From: Brevundimonas bullata
GTDB taxonomy: Bacteria; Pseudomonadota; Alphaproteobacteria; Caulobacterales; Caulobacteraceae
NCBI RefSeq assembly: GCF_003350205.1
Contig: NZ_QLLC01000018.1
Location: 1-64,000 of the forward strand
Length of the DNA: 64,000 nt
Reading direction: 5' to 3'
The notes below the pieces were generated by a model. The model saw nothing but the letters and a program-made list of their open reading frames with translations. It was not told the DNA's origin and did no database searches. This document shows, piece after piece, positions 43,314 through 52,121 of this stretch (position 1 is its first letter; each line of letters begins with the position of its first letter). The translations under genes and the position numbers were made by a program.

Positions 43314-44255
43314 GTGGCCGCAGAACTGAATGCTCGACGCGATGTCGTCGTCATCGGCGCCGGCCCGGCTGGCCTGGCCGCAGCCCTGTATCTGGCGCGA
43401 TATCGTCGGGACATTCTGGTTCTGCATGACGGCAAGAGCCGCGCGCTGAGGATTCCTCTAACCCACAATGCGCCGGGATTTCCGGACGGAGTTCGCGGAC
43501 CGGAACTGATCGCCCGGATGACGCGCCATGCCGTCCAGTACGGCGCCGCCGTCGAGGAGGCCGGAGTGGTCATGATCGACGCTGTCGCCGACGGATTTCA
43601 CCTCCGGCTCAAGGACGGCTCTACGCGAGCCAGCCGCGCGGTCATCCTCGCCACCGGCATAGAGCTCAATCAGGTCGATCTGCCGGACGCTGTCCATGAG
43701 GCGGCGATCCGAGCGGGCGTGCTGCGCTATTGCCCGGTGTGCGACGGCTTTGAGCATACGGACAGACGGATCGGCGTGATCGGCTGCGATAGCAACGGCG
43801 CCGCCGAAGCCCTCTTCCTCCGGCAATACTCCGACGACGTCACCCTGATGCCCCTCAGCCATCCTGAGGTTTCCCCCGCCCAGGTGCAGGAGCTGGCGGC
43901 ATCTGGCGTCAGCGTGGAAACGGGCGCCCTACTCGCTCTGGAACCGGGTGCGGACCGCATCGGCGTCCGGCTTGAAGGGCGCGCGCTTCTGGAGTTCGAC
44001 GTCATCTATCCGGCCCTGGGGTGTCGGCCACGGTCAGTTCTGGCGGAGCAGCTCGGCATCGGTCTGACCGGAGCCGGTTGCGTGTCCGCCGCCGGCGTCG
44101 CCGATAGCGGCGTTCCCGGCGTCTTCGCCGCCGGAGACGTGGTGGAAGGTCTGGATCAGATCAGCGTCGCCATGGGCCACGGCGCCATAGCGGCGACAAA
44201 GGCTCACAACTGGCTCCGCGAGCAGGACCACGAGACGCTGCAGGCTAAAGCCTAG
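43314..44255 (+). CDS. Thioredoxin-reductase-like FAD/NAD(P) oxidoreductase
   Basis: A 313-residue two-dinucleotide-domain flavoprotein: VVVIGAGPAGLAAALYLARY at the N-terminus (FAD site), the redox pair in YCPVCDGFE (C-x2-C), and the closing motif PGVFAAGDVVEGLDQISVAM. The length fits low-molecular-weight thioredoxin reductases. GAGAAGAGC before the GTG at 43314 supports that start; an in-frame GTG at 43242 would add 24 residues. It probably reduces a thioredoxin-like partner, which is not encoded nearby. Confidence 0.88.
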   Translation: MAAELNARRDVVVIGAGPAGLAAALYLARYRRDILVLHDGKSRALRIPLTHNAPGFPDGVRGPELIARMTRHAVQYGAAVEEAGVVMIDAVADGFHLRLKDGSTRASRAVILATGIELNQVDLPDAVHEAAIRAGVLRYCPVCDGFEHTDRRIGVIGCDSNGAAEALFLRQYSDDVTLMPLSHPEVSPAQVQELAASGVSVETGALLALEPGADRIGVRLEGRALLEFDVIYPALGCRPRSVLAEQLGIGLTGAGCVSAAGVADSGVPGVFAAGDVVEGLDQISVAMGHGAIAATKAHNWLREQDHETLQAKA

Positions 44256-44334
44256 AACCCGAAGACCGGCTCCCGTCCAATACGGAGCGATGCGACCACG
44301 CCGTCAGAGTGATAGGCGACCTTCTGAACTCAGA

Positions 44335-44359
44335 GGAACAGCGGCTAAACGGGCACGTT
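44335..44359 (+). promoter_or_regulatory. EcfG-type general-stress promoter (perfect), very close to start codon
   Basis: GGAAC (44335-44339), 16 bases, CGTT (44356-44359). This is an exact consensus match. Only 8 bases separate the -10 from the ATG at 44368, so the transcript would begin at or next to the start codon. Confidence 0.72.
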
Positions 44360-44367
44360 GCGGTTTG

Positions 44368-44655
44368 ATGAGCGAACTCGTTGCGAATATCGTGGGCTCG
44401 GCGGCGGCCGTCTGCTCCATCACCAGTTTTGCGCCTCAAGGGCTGAAGATCTGGAAGGAGAAGGACGCCTCGGCTGTCAGTTTGAAGACCTACGCACTGA
44501 CGGTCACCTGCTTCATCCTTTGGGTGATCTACGGCGTCATGACAGAGGCATGGCCGGTCACGATCGCTAACGCCTGCGCCCTGGCGATGGCGTCAGGCGT
44601 TCTGGTCATGAAGTGGCGCTTCCGCGACGACGGTCCGAAAGCCGCCCATTCCTGA
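44368..44655 (+). CDS. SemiSWEET-like PQ-loop membrane protein
   Basis: A 95-residue, three-helix protein with the PQ-type motif SFAPQGLKIWKEKDASAVSL and WVIYGVMTEAWPVTIANA. SemiSWEETs work as dimers that move sugars across membranes by facilitated diffusion. A perfect stress promoter lies immediately upstream and implies a leaderless mRNA. There is no ribosome binding site, in keeping with that. Confidence 0.87.
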   Translation: MSELVANIVGSAAAVCSITSFAPQGLKIWKEKDASAVSLKTYALTVTCFILWVIYGVMTEAWPVTIANACALAMASGVLVMKWRFRDDGPKAAHS

Positions 44656-44938
44656 GCCGCGCTCTCGTGCAAGCTGACGCACTGCCGGGACGCGCGGGCG
44701 GCGTCGGCGGCTTGAACGCTTCCAGACGACTCCGCCCCGACGCCCCTGAAGCGTTCGTCGTGGTCCGAAACCACCGACGGCAGGACAAGGCGAGCCTCAC
44801 GGCGATCCCACGTCCAACGTCCTCGCCCGGCCCGCTTGAGCTCGACCCCCGAGGGACATCTGGCGGCCGAGACCAGCCCTGATAACGCGTCTCCACCTGC
44901 CGAAGCGGTCGAAATCCCAGGATGCCGGGCCTGATTGT

Positions 44939-45517
44939 TCAGGCCAGCGTCCTGAAGGTGATCGAGTATCGCAGCGTCGTCATCGGCAAGATCGAATGCT
45001 CCCATTCCCGCCGGGCCTCGCCGAAAAGCCGATAGACCGACCCGGGCTCCAGCGGCGCGGCTGACCGGCGCCACCCCGTCCCATCCTTCTGGCGCAGGCG
45101 CATCACACAGGGAGCCAGCAGAGAGACGCCGAGAATCTCGCCATAGACAGGCCGATCCCGATGCCAGCCGATCCCGGCCCCCGGGGCGTATTCATTGACG
45201 AGGGCCTGAACGAAGTCGCCGCGCTTCACGCCTACCCGCTCGGCAAGACGGGCCAACAAGTCCTCCAGGAAATCCGGCCACGGATCGGCGACATCCAGCC
45301 TGCCCCGTTCCACGTCATAGCGCCGTCCGAAGGCGGCGATGCGCCGGAAGCCGAGGTAGCCGAGGTGCTCATAGGGTTTGAAGCTCAGACTCTGGAGCTC
45401 CGACGCCAGCTCAGCCTGCTCATCAGCGGTCAAAACGTCGGGCCGGTAGTCGAACCCGTCTGGTTTCGTCGTCGGCGCAGGGACATGGCCGAACAGGTCG
45501 GCCTGGACCGCCGTCAT
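44939..45517 (-). CDS. alkB: AlkB-type 2-oxoglutarate-dependent DNA dealkylase
   Basis: A 192-residue dioxygenase with the iron triad H-x-D (GIGWHRDRPVYGEILGVSL) and a distal His (REWEHSI), plus RYSITFR, whose arginines bind 2-oxoglutarate. It removes methyl lesions such as 1-methyladenine and 3-methylcytosine. The ATG overlaps the dinB stop, so it is the second gene of an SOS operon. The ATG at 45517 fits the coupling; upstream in-frame codons belong to dinB sequence. Confidence 0.93.
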   Translation of the reverse strand: MTAVQADLFGHVPAPTTKPDGFDYRPDVLTADEQAELASELQSLSFKPYEHLGYLGFRRIAAFGRRYDVERGRLDVADPWPDFLEDLLARLAERVGVKRGDFVQALVNEYAPGAGIGWHRDRPVYGEILGVSLLAPCVMRLRQKDGTGWRRSAAPLEPGSVYRLFGEARREWEHSILPMTTLRYSITFRTLA

Positions 45518-46593
45518 GACAGCGCCAGTTCGCCCACAGCGGGCTGGGCCGTCGCCTTCTCGAGATTGGAGATGGTGACCCCGACCAGGCGGATCCCCCT
45601 GGCAGGCGGATAGAGCGACCGCACTAGCAGGCGGCTGATCTCCCTGAGGCGGGCTTTCGATGCGACGGGCTCGGCGAAGGACCGGCGGCGCGTCGATTGC
45701 TGGAAGTCGGCCCATTTGACCTTCACCGTCACGGTCCGCCCTAGCGAACCGGCCTTCTCGCACCAGGCCCATACCTCGTCGGCCATCTCCTCGACGCCGG
45801 CCTCGATCGCCGCTGGCTCAACGAGGTCCCGCGCGAAGGTGGTCTCCGAGCCGCTGGACTTGCGCTCACGGTCCGGATTGACCGGCCGATGATCCTCGCC
45901 TCGGGCGATAGCGTAGTACCAGGCGCCCGACTTGCCGAAATGATGCTGGAGAAAGGCGAGCGACTGGCGACGCAGGTCCGCCCCCGTTTCGATGCCCAGC
46001 CGGGTCATCTTCTCCGCCGTCACCGGGCCGACGCCATGGAAGCGCTTGACCGGCAGATCCCGGACAAAGGCCTCTCCTCGGCCCGGCGCCACCACGAACT
46101 GGCCGTTCGGTTTGCGCTGATCCGAGGCCAGCTTGGCCAGGAATTTGTTGTAGGAAATCCCGGCCGAGGCCGTCAGCCCCGTCTCTTCCAGGATGCGGGC
46201 GCGGATCTCATCAGCGGTGGCGGTGGCTGTCGGCAGCCCCCTGAGGTTGGCGGTGACGTCGAGATAGGCCTCGTCAAGCGACAGCGGCTCTATCAGATCC
46301 GTGTAGTCGGCGAAGACGGCGTGGATCTGGGCCGAGACGGCGCGATAGACGTCGAACCGGGGCGGCGTGAAGATCAACTCCGGGCAGCGCCTCAGCGCGG
46401 TGCTCGACGGCATGGCCGACCGCACCCCGAATCTGCGCGCCTCATAGCTGGCGGCGGCCACCACGCCGCGCGAAGCGGCGTGGCCCACGGCCACCGGCCG
46501 GCCGCGCAGCGCAGGATCGTCCCTCTGCTCCACCGAGGCGAAGAAGGCGTCCATATCGACATGGATGATCTTGCGAGGCGTCGCGATTCCCAT
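45514..46593 (-). CDS. dinB: DNA polymerase IV (DinB)
   Basis: A 359-residue Y-family polymerase with active-site motifs HVDMDAFFASVEQRDD and SLDEAYLDVT (the catalytic Asp/Glu kept, unlike ImuB). The fingers follow (GRPVAVGHAASRGVVAAASY), then helix-hairpin-helix and little-finger domains. It bypasses damaged bases. I start it at the ATG at 46593; the longer frame would include the LexA box. A LexA box lies 22-36 bases upstream. It is coupled to alkB by a 4-base overlap. Confidence 0.94.
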   Translation of the reverse strand: MGIATPRKIIHVDMDAFFASVEQRDDPALRGRPVAVGHAASRGVVAAASYEARRFGVRSAMPSSTALRRCPELIFTPPRFDVYRAVSAQIHAVFADYTDLIEPLSLDEAYLDVTANLRGLPTATATADEIRARILEETGLTASAGISYNKFLAKLASDQRKPNGQFVVAPGRGEAFVRDLPVKRFHGVGPVTAEKMTRLGIETGADLRRQSLAFLQHHFGKSGAWYYAIARGEDHRPVNPDRERKSSGSETTFARDLVEPAAIEAGVEEMADEVWAWCEKAGSLGRTVTVKVKWADFQQSTRRRSFAEPVASKARLREISRLLVRSLYPPARGIRLVGVTISNLEKATAQPAVGELALS

Positions 46594-46614
46594 GACCGAC
46601 GCGTAGCAGAAAGG

Positions 46615-46629
46615 GAACAGATCGGGAAC
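46615..46629 (-). promoter_or_regulatory. LexA box of the dinB-alkB operon
   Basis: On the minus strand GTTC-N7-GTTC (spacer CCGATCT), a perfect direct-repeat LexA operator centred about 30 bases before the dinB ATG. It supports SOS control of both genes. Confidence 0.87.
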
Positions 46630-46892
46630 AGTGCTTGGCGCATAGAGGGTCCTCGGCAACCGGCGGCCCTCCAAGACAGCGCGCCGCCGAACGCCTTCAC
46701 TCCTTCCAGCACGCCGCGGCCGATCGAAGACGTGAGGTTCGCCGCCGAATCCCTGGCGGAGCGATGGGCGAGCCGGGAGACCGGTTTCGTCTTCAGCCTC
46801 GCCGCCGCCGCGTTACGCTCAATGCCCCAGCGCGCCGGAACAGGCTGGCCTGAACGCCATGACAGCTGACCGCGATGCGGACACGCCCCGCG

Positions 46893-47144
46893 TCAGGCTC
46901 GGCTAGAGGCTCCGAGCTCTTCTTCAACCTGGTGAAAAAGAGTCTGCGCCTCCCCATCATCCAGGGCTTCGATGTCGACCGCCCCGGTCAACTCGATCAC
47001 AAGATGGATGACCGCCCGACAGGCTGCGCCGTCTCTGGGAGCCTCCGCCTCGACCCAGGCTGCAATGGCCGAAAGCGTGTGGAGAGCCTCCTGATCGGTC
47101 ATGGGGCTGTCCGTCAATGAGGCGGCCGCCGCGATCTCACGCAT
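46893..47144 (-). CDS. Hypothetical acidic protein
   Basis: A frame encoding 83 residues from the ATG at 47144, with helical acidic segments (EALHTLSAIAAWVEAEAPRD; VIHLVIELTGAVDIEALDD). The composition looks coding, but the start is uncertain: ATGs at 47270 and 47102 (MTDQEAL) are alternatives and none has a strong ribosome binding site. No family is recognised. Confidence 0.5.
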   Translation of the reverse strand: MREIAAAASLTDSPMTDQEALHTLSAIAAWVEAEAPRDGAACRAVIHLVIELTGAVDIEALDDGEAQTLFHQVEEELGASSRA

Positions 47145-47465
47145 TTCCCACAGAGCCCGCCGGCAGACTCCGGCTCCGCGCTCTGTCACAGGCCTCGGCC
47201 TTGTCGCGTTTTCCCTTGCGCGGACAATCGGGCTGACCGAGCCGGGAAAGCGCTGGGCCTGCGCCTCCAACCCTTTGTTCGCGCAGTCATCCGCGCATTC
47301 GACAACTCCAATAACGGCCCCGCCGAGCTGCGCGGTTTTTCAAAAATCGGGGCGACCCTGACCGGGAACCTGCGGATCAGGGGCAGGAACAAACGCCCGC
47401 CGCCTGTCCTGGATGTCGCCCATGAGCCACGACGGTCACAGTGCGTCCTGGTTGAAAGCACGGTC

Positions 47466-47746
47466 TCACTCGACGCCTGAACTTGTCATCTCATTTGGGG
47501 CTTGCGTCGCGCTGTCCCGGAAGGCCGCAGCGTCCTCGACCTGAGCGCCATTGTCGACCGGAGCCTGAGCAAAGGGGCCGGCCCAAAAGGCCCAGACGAT
47601 CGCAAAGCCGATCGCTGTAAGCCCCAGGCCTGAGAGGAGGACCGTCAGTATGCGGCTCCCTCGGCGTCCCTGACGGGCGTGCGGGCCCTGATCGCAGCTG
47701 GGCCGCCCGTGTGTTCGGACGGGGCGTCTTCAAAGCGGTCAGACAT
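47466..47746 (-). pseudogene. Small membrane protein gene with apparent frameshift
   Basis: GGAGAGGAAGCC precedes an ATG at 47746. That frame encodes a hydrophilic 33-residue peptide (MSDRFEDAPSEHTGGPAAIR) and stops at 47645. In the adjacent frame, continuing to a stop at 47466, lies a convincing single transmembrane segment (ILTVLLSGLGLTAIGFAIVW) with an acidic tail (VDNGAQVEDAAAFRDSA). That second part has no good start codon of its own. Joined near CCCGTCAGGGACGCC, they give a typical short cytosol-membrane protein. Either a base is missing in the sequence, or the gene is broken, or the ribosome shifts. Confidence 0.5.
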
Positions 47747-48108
47747 GGCTTCCTCTCCAAGTTCAAGAAATTGAGGCTCGCTTCTGGGCCGGCATGGCGT
47801 CAGGCGCCCAAACCCAAGCTCATGAACCGCCTGACCCGGCCCCTGGAGCGTGCGGGCCTGCCCCTTGGCCACGTCGTCTCTATGGAAACTCGGGGGCCGG
47901 CCCCTGAGGTCGGGACTGGCAGGCGTCGCGCGTTTTGGAGGCGACGCCTGCCCGCCGAAGGATGGAGCGCATCACTGCCCCGCTTCCTCAATGGTTCATC
48001 CGCCAAAGGCGTTCCCTCCGCCAGGCAGAGGCAGGCGACGCGGCTGCGGCGATCCGCCGTCTTAATGGCGGGCACTGTTCAGAAGGCGCCGCCTGAACAC
48101 TCTCGCCA
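47747..48108. other. Gene-free stretch before the alcohol dehydrogenase
   Basis: About 360 bases in which both strands carry open frames (for example a 151-codon one on the plus strand), but none has a recognisable product, ribosome binding site or natural protein composition. I see no hairpin or RNA gene here. Confidence 0.4.
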
Positions 48109-49281
48109 TCAGGGCTTGAGGACCACCTTGGTCCACTCATTGGGGTTGTCGTGGAAATTCTTGTAGGCCGCTGCGGCCTCCTCGAGCGGCAAGCGATGAC
48201 TAATCAGGTCCGTGGTGTCGATCTGGCCGTCCATCACAAGCGCCAGTAGTTTGGGCAGGTATTTCTGCACATGGGTCTGACCGGTTTTCAGGGTGAGCCC
48301 CTTCTGCATGAAGGCGCCGATCGGCAGCTTGTCGCCGATCCCGCCGTAAACCCCCGGCATGGAGATGCGGCCGCCTTTGCGGCAGGCCATGATGGCCTCG
48401 CGAAGGACATGCTGGCGGTCCGTTCCCAGTTTCGTCTCCTGCTTGACCGCATCGATGATGTTGTCCGGAGCGAAACCGTGCGCCTCCATGCCCACCGCGT
48501 CGATACAGGCGTCGGGGCCGATGCCCGCCGTCATTTCCTTGAGGGCCTCAAGAATCTTGACCTCATGATAGTTGAGGACCTCAGCGCCGTTCTGCTTCGC
48601 CAGGGCGAGGCGGCGCGGATGGTGGTCGATGGCGATCACCCGCGCCGCCCCCATGTGGATGGCGCTCTTGATCGTGAACAGCCCGACCGGGCCGCAGCCC
48701 CAGACCACGACCGTGTCGCCCGGCTCGATCCCGGCGTTTTCAGCCGCCATCCAACCCGTCGGAAAGATGTCCGAAAGGAAGAGCACGCGCTCGTCTTCGA
48801 TGCCGTCAGGCACGACGATGGGCCCGAAGTCCGAATAGGGAATGCGCGCATACTCCGCCTGCCCGCCTGCGTAACCGCCCGTCAGGTGCGAGTAGCCGAA
48901 CAGCCCGGCGGCGGGGTAGCCATAGGCCACCTCGGAAGCATCGGACTTGTCGGCCGGGTTGGAGTTGTCGCAGGCCGAATACTGCTCCTTGCCGCAAAAG
49001 AAACACTGGCCGCAGGCGATGACGAAGGGCACCACCACCTTCTGCCCGATCCTGAGACTCGTATTGCCCCGCCCCACCTCGACGACCTCGCCCATGAACT
49101 CATGGCCGAGAATATCGCCGCGGTGCATGCCCGGGATGACGCTGTCGTAGAGGTGCAGATCCGAACCGCAAATGGCCGTGGCGGTGATCTTGATGATGGC
49201 GTCCCGGGGATTGATGATCTCGGGGTCGGGCACCGTGTCCACCCGAACATCATGTTTTCCGTGCCATGTCAGTGCGCGCAT
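48109..49281 (-). CDS. Zinc-dependent alcohol dehydrogenase (formaldehyde dehydrogenase-like)
   Basis: A 390-residue MDR enzyme with catalytic zinc motif [16 protein letters not shown] and the four-cysteine structural zinc site ([18 protein letters not shown]). The NAD site is [13 protein letters not shown] with HHPRRL. It resembles the glutathione-independent formaldehyde/threonine-type group. It is the last gene of a run (DUF4142, coiled-coil, SRPBCC, this gene) with gaps of 1, 41 and 19 bases, suggesting one stress operon. The substrate is not established. Confidence 0.93.
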   Translation of the reverse strand: MRALTWHGKHDVRVDTVPDPEIINPRDAIIKITATAICGSDLHLYDSVIPGMHRGDILGHEFMGEVVEVGRGNTSLRIGQKVVVPFVIACGQCFFCGKEQYSACDNSNPADKSDASEVAYGYPAAGLFGYSHLTGGYAGGQAEYARIPYSDFGPIVVPDGIEDERVLFLSDIFPTGWMAAENAGIEPGDTVVVWGCGPVGLFTIKSAIHMGAARVIAIDHHPRRLALAKQNGAEVLNYHEVKILEALKEMTAGIGPDACIDAVGMEAHGFAPDNIIDAVKQETKLGTDRQHVLREAIMACRKGGRISMPGVYGGIGDKLPIGAFMQKGLTLKTGQTHVQKYLPKLLALVMDGQIDTTDLISHRLPLEEAAAAYKNFHDNPNEWTKVVLKP

Positions 49282-49300
49282 GAATTTCGTCCTTGAATAA

Positions 49301-49849
49301 TCAGCCGCGCGGCGCGGCGTCGGGAGCCCGGGAGGTCGAGACCTCGCCTGTCTCCATCAGTTGCTTGAAACGGCGAAGCTCGCGTCGGGCCTGGACGCGC
49401 GGTTCGCGCTGCATCACCTTGGCCACGAGCTTGCCCACGGCGCCGGCCGGCGGGTCATAGCTGATCATGACCCTGACCTCGGTCCCTCGCCCGAAGGCGT
49501 TGTCGCGGAACTCGACCCAGCCTTCGTGATCGATGTCCGCCGCCTCCGTCGAGCGCCAGGCGATCTTTTCGCCCGGTCGGTCCTCCACGATCTCGGTTTC
49601 CAGTTCGACATCCATCCCGCCGGGCCCGGCAATGACCCAGTCGCGTCCGTCGCTGCTGACGGACAGGACATTAGCCATGAAAAGGGGAAGATTCCGGAAC
49701 TCGCGCCAGAAGGCGTAGAGCTCGGATCGGGGCCGGTTGATCATGACCGCCTGGATGGACGACGAGGCATGATCCCCGTCGTGGACGTCGTCGTTCAGAA
49801 ATCCTGTCGACGCCATATTCGCGTCAGTGCTTCTCGGCTGCGTCTGCAT
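49301..49849 (-). CDS. SRPBCC family (cyclase/dehydrase-like) protein
   Basis: A 182-residue protein whose core from residue ~35 fits the polyketide cyclase/START fold: [39 protein letters not shown] and [18 protein letters not shown]. The START pocket binds a hydrophobic ligand. GGAGAGAA precedes the ATG at 49849. It is encoded between a coiled-coil protein and an alcohol dehydrogenase; members next to dehydrogenases are common in stress clusters. Confidence 0.87.
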   Translation of the reverse strand: MQTQPRSTDANMASTGFLNDDVHDGDHASSSIQAVMINRPRSELYAFWREFRNLPLFMANVLSVSSDGRDWVIAGPGGMDVELETEIVEDRPGEKIAWRSTEAADIDHEGWVEFRDNAFGRGTEVRVMISYDPPAGAVGKLVAKVMQREPRVQARRELRRFKQLMETGEVSTSRAPDAAPRG

Positions 49850-49890
49850 GGGTTCTCTCCGGTTCCTGGGCGGCGCGGCCGCCCTGCGGC

Positions 49891-50349
49891 TCATAGTTTT
49901 TCGCGCGCCTTGGCGAGGTCGCGAACAAGCTTGGTCCGCGTCTGGTCAAACCGCGTCTTCTCTTCGACGGCCCGGGCTTCGAGGCTTCTCATCTCGGCCC
50001 GAACAGCCTCCGCGCTGTCGGCGTAAGCCCGCTCGAGCGCCTCCATTTCGTCTGCAAGGCGCTCGACGCGACGTTTCTCGGCGGCGGTCGGCCCTTTGCG
50101 CGCCGTCACGCGCGCCGCTCGGGGACCGGCCTTCCCGACATCGACTGTCAGCCCCCGCTCGACGACCTCTCCGGGTCGCGCCCGAGCCGCTTCGGCGTCC
50201 TCGGCTTCCGGGGCTTCCCTGGCGAGGCCCGAAGCGAAGATGTCCTGCTGGATGCCCCAGGCGGCCAGGGCCTTGGGCCGGGAGGCGGCCGCCACCGTAA
50301 AACGATGGAAGCCGTCCGACCATTCAAAGACCTTCAGCCTGGGGGCCAT
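49891..50349 (-). CDS. Coiled-coil hypothetical protein
   Basis: A 152-residue protein. The N-terminal half (LKVFEWSDGFHRFTVAAASR) matches an alphaproteobacterial conserved module; the C-terminal half is a long charged helix (EKRRVERLADEMEALERAYA) predicted to form a coiled coil. It has no signal peptide. Its start abuts the DUF4142 stop with one base between, so the genes are co-transcribed. The role is unknown. Confidence 0.7.
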   Translation of the reverse strand: MAPRLKVFEWSDGFHRFTVAAASRPKALAAWGIQQDIFASGLAREAPEAEDAEAARARPGEVVERGLTVDVGKAGPRAARVTARKGPTAAEKRRVERLADEMEALERAYADSAEAVRAEMRSLEARAVEEKTRFDQTRTKLVRDLAKAREKL

Positions 50350-50350
50350 G

Positions 50351-50941
50351 CTATTCGCCGGAAATCGACTTCTGGACTTCCTCGGCCTTCTGCAGATGGG
50401 CTTCGATCTTGGGCAGGACGGTGCGCGCGTGCGTCGCCAGGGCGGGCGCCTCCGCGTTGTCCGAGAAGCCGCGGTGCAGGGTCACCGCCTCCTGATGAGC
50501 CGCGACCTGCTGATCGATGTAGACCTTGTCGAAATCGGCCACGCCCGCCGACCTCAGATTGTCGATCAGCCCCTTGCGCCGCTGATCGAGTTCCGCAGGC
50601 GGGGTCACGTTCGGGGCCGCGGTTGAGGCGGCCGCCTTGAACGCCGCGCTGGCGGCGGTGTGATCCGTCTTGATCATCTGGGCCAAGGCCTTGACGTCGG
50701 CCCGGCTGGCTCGATCCAGCGCTATATCGGCGGCCTGGATTTCATACATGTCCCCCATGGCTGCGGCCGGCACATAGGCGCTGACCAGGTTTGCTCCCAT
50801 CGTAGCGGCCGAGGTCTGGCCTACCGGCGCGGACACCGCGTCCTGGGCCTTGTTGACGGCTTCATTCCCGTCCCGGGGGCTGCAGGCGGACAGAAGGGCG
50901 GCGGCAGCAGCGGCGGCGACAAGGATCGAGGCGTGGCGCAT
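50351..50941 (-). CDS. DUF4142 lipoprotein
   Basis: A 196-residue protein with a signal peptide and lipobox (LLSAC), lipidated near residue 19. The DUF4142 helical bundle follows: YEIQAADIALDRASRADVKA, LAQMIKTDHTAASAAFKAAA and VTLHRGFSDNA. DUF4142 is ferritin-like in overall shape and periplasmic; the function is unknown but the gene is stress-induced in several bacteria. It is the first gene of the run to the alcohol dehydrogenase. Confidence 0.9.
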   Translation of the reverse strand: MRHASILVAAAAAAALLSACSPRDGNEAVNKAQDAVSAPVGQTSAATMGANLVSAYVPAAAMGDMYEIQAADIALDRASRADVKALAQMIKTDHTAASAAFKAAASTAAPNVTPPAELDQRRKGLIDNLRSAGVADFDKVYIDQQVAAHQEAVTLHRGFSDNAEAPALATHARTVLPKIEAHLQKAEEVQKSISGE

Positions 50942-51349
50942 GTTGGTCAGCTCCTGATTGATATGGAGGACAAAGCGCCTCCGACGCCATCGGGTTTCCT
51001 CCGACCGGGCGCGGGCGCGGCGCCAAGGCCCTCGGAGCCCGGCGCGACGGGCGGGCAGGCTCACTGTCCGAAAGCCGACACAGGGTCCGCGTCTCGGAGC
51101 GCCGTTGGGACTGCGCCCGGCGAACGCCGGGAATCTGGGCTCGCGGAAAGCGTCAGACGGCCCGCGCGCTCGCTCCGCCAGCCCGTTCGAGCAGCCGCCC
51201 GGCTAAGCCTCTCTCAAGGCGCGGAACCAGGACGACGCTGTGCGAGGAAGCCTTGGTCCCGTCCATCATCTTACGCGCCGCCGCCTTAGCCTCCGACGAC
51301 AGCAGAAGCCCCTCCTCCACCTTCGTGTGGAGGCTCTCCAGGCTGACGA
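50942..51349. other. Stretch without a firm gene between DUF4142 and DUF72 genes
   Basis: About 400 bases should contain the promoter of the DUF4142 operon, but I see no GGAAC-N16-CGTT or LexA box. The only coding-like frame is the one listed at 51153-51320. Confidence 0.4.
51153..51320 (-). CDS. Possible small gene, 55 aa
   Basis: A GTG at 51320 opens a frame with strongly GC-biased third positions and natural-looking helices (LLLSSEAKAAARKMMDGTKA, then SVVLVPRLERGLAGRLLERA). The frame continues upstream into the DUF72 gene's end without a better start. It may be a real small gene, a remnant of a larger one, or chance. There is no family match. Confidence 0.3.
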   Translation of the reverse strand: MEEGLLLSSEAKAAARKMMDGTKASSHSVVLVPRLERGLAGRLLERAGGASARAV

Positions 51350-52075
51350 CTAGGCGCCGTCCGTCATCTGCGCGAGCGCAAGCGCGTCACCGACCGCCTC
51401 TCCCAGGGCGGTATTATCGAAGATGACCCAGAGATCGCGATCACGCGTTCCCCAAGCCAGCACCATGTCGCGAATGATCTCGAGCCGGTCCCGTTCATAG
51501 GCTGACCGATACATGGCCGGACTGCCGTGAAGACGGAAATAGACGCATCCATCGCCGCCAGGCAGGCCCGCGCCTGGCGCGGGCTCCGGGTCCGCTGCGA
51601 CGCGCGCCGCCCCGTGGTCAGCGAGGAGTCTATCCGCCGCTTCCGTGAACCAGGACGGGTGACGGGGCTCGATGACGACCGGCGCGTCGAAGCGAGCCCG
51701 AAAGGCGTCCAGAAAGACCGCCGTCCTGGCGTCGTTGAAGAGAAGGCTCGGCGGCGTCTGCACGAGGATCGGGCCCAGTCGGTCGCCCAGGCTCTCCAGA
51801 TCGCTGGCCAGTTCCGCGAGCAGGTCGTCGCAGTTCTCCAGCTTCCGAAGGTGGGTGATCTCGCGCGGCGCCTTGACCGAAAAGCGAAAGTCCCGAGGCG
51901 TCGCGGCGGCCCAGCGCGCGAACGTGGTTGGGCGATGGCGGCGGTAGAAGGTCGTGTTGATCTCGACCGCGCCGAGGCGCGCGGCGTAGCGCTCCAGCCC
52001 GCCGCCCGTGACCGGAAACCGGCCTCTCACCTCCGCCGGAATGGCCCAGCCTGCTGTGCCGATCCGGATCTTCAT
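51350..52075 (-). CDS. DUF72 family protein
   Basis: A 241-residue TIM-barrel-like protein: IRIGTAGWAIPAEVRGRFP at the start, GAVEINTTFYRRHRP, FRFSVKAPREITH, VVIEPRHPSWF and YFRLHGSP. These are the DUF72 (YecE) signatures. The fold is related to endonuclease IV; the activity is not established. The ATG at 52075 gives the canonical N-terminus. Confidence 0.93.
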   Translation of the reverse strand: MKIRIGTAGWAIPAEVRGRFPVTGGGLERYAARLGAVEINTTFYRRHRPTTFARWAAATPRDFRFSVKAPREITHLRKLENCDDLLAELASDLESLGDRLGPILVQTPPSLLFNDARTAVFLDAFRARFDAPVVIEPRHPSWFTEAADRLLADHGAARVAADPEPAPGAGLPGGDGCVYFRLHGSPAMYRSAYERDRLEIIRDMVLAWGTRDRDLWVIFDNTALGEAVGDALALAQMTDGA

Positions 52076-52121
52076 TCCCTCCGGCCCGAGAGACTCAGCG
52101 CCGGGCGACAGACCTCCTGGA

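Noticed and set aside
47711-48166. Plus-strand 151-codon frame
   Set aside because: Arg/Pro-rich, no domain, and overlaps the end of the dehydrogenase gene and the start of the small membrane gene on the other strand.
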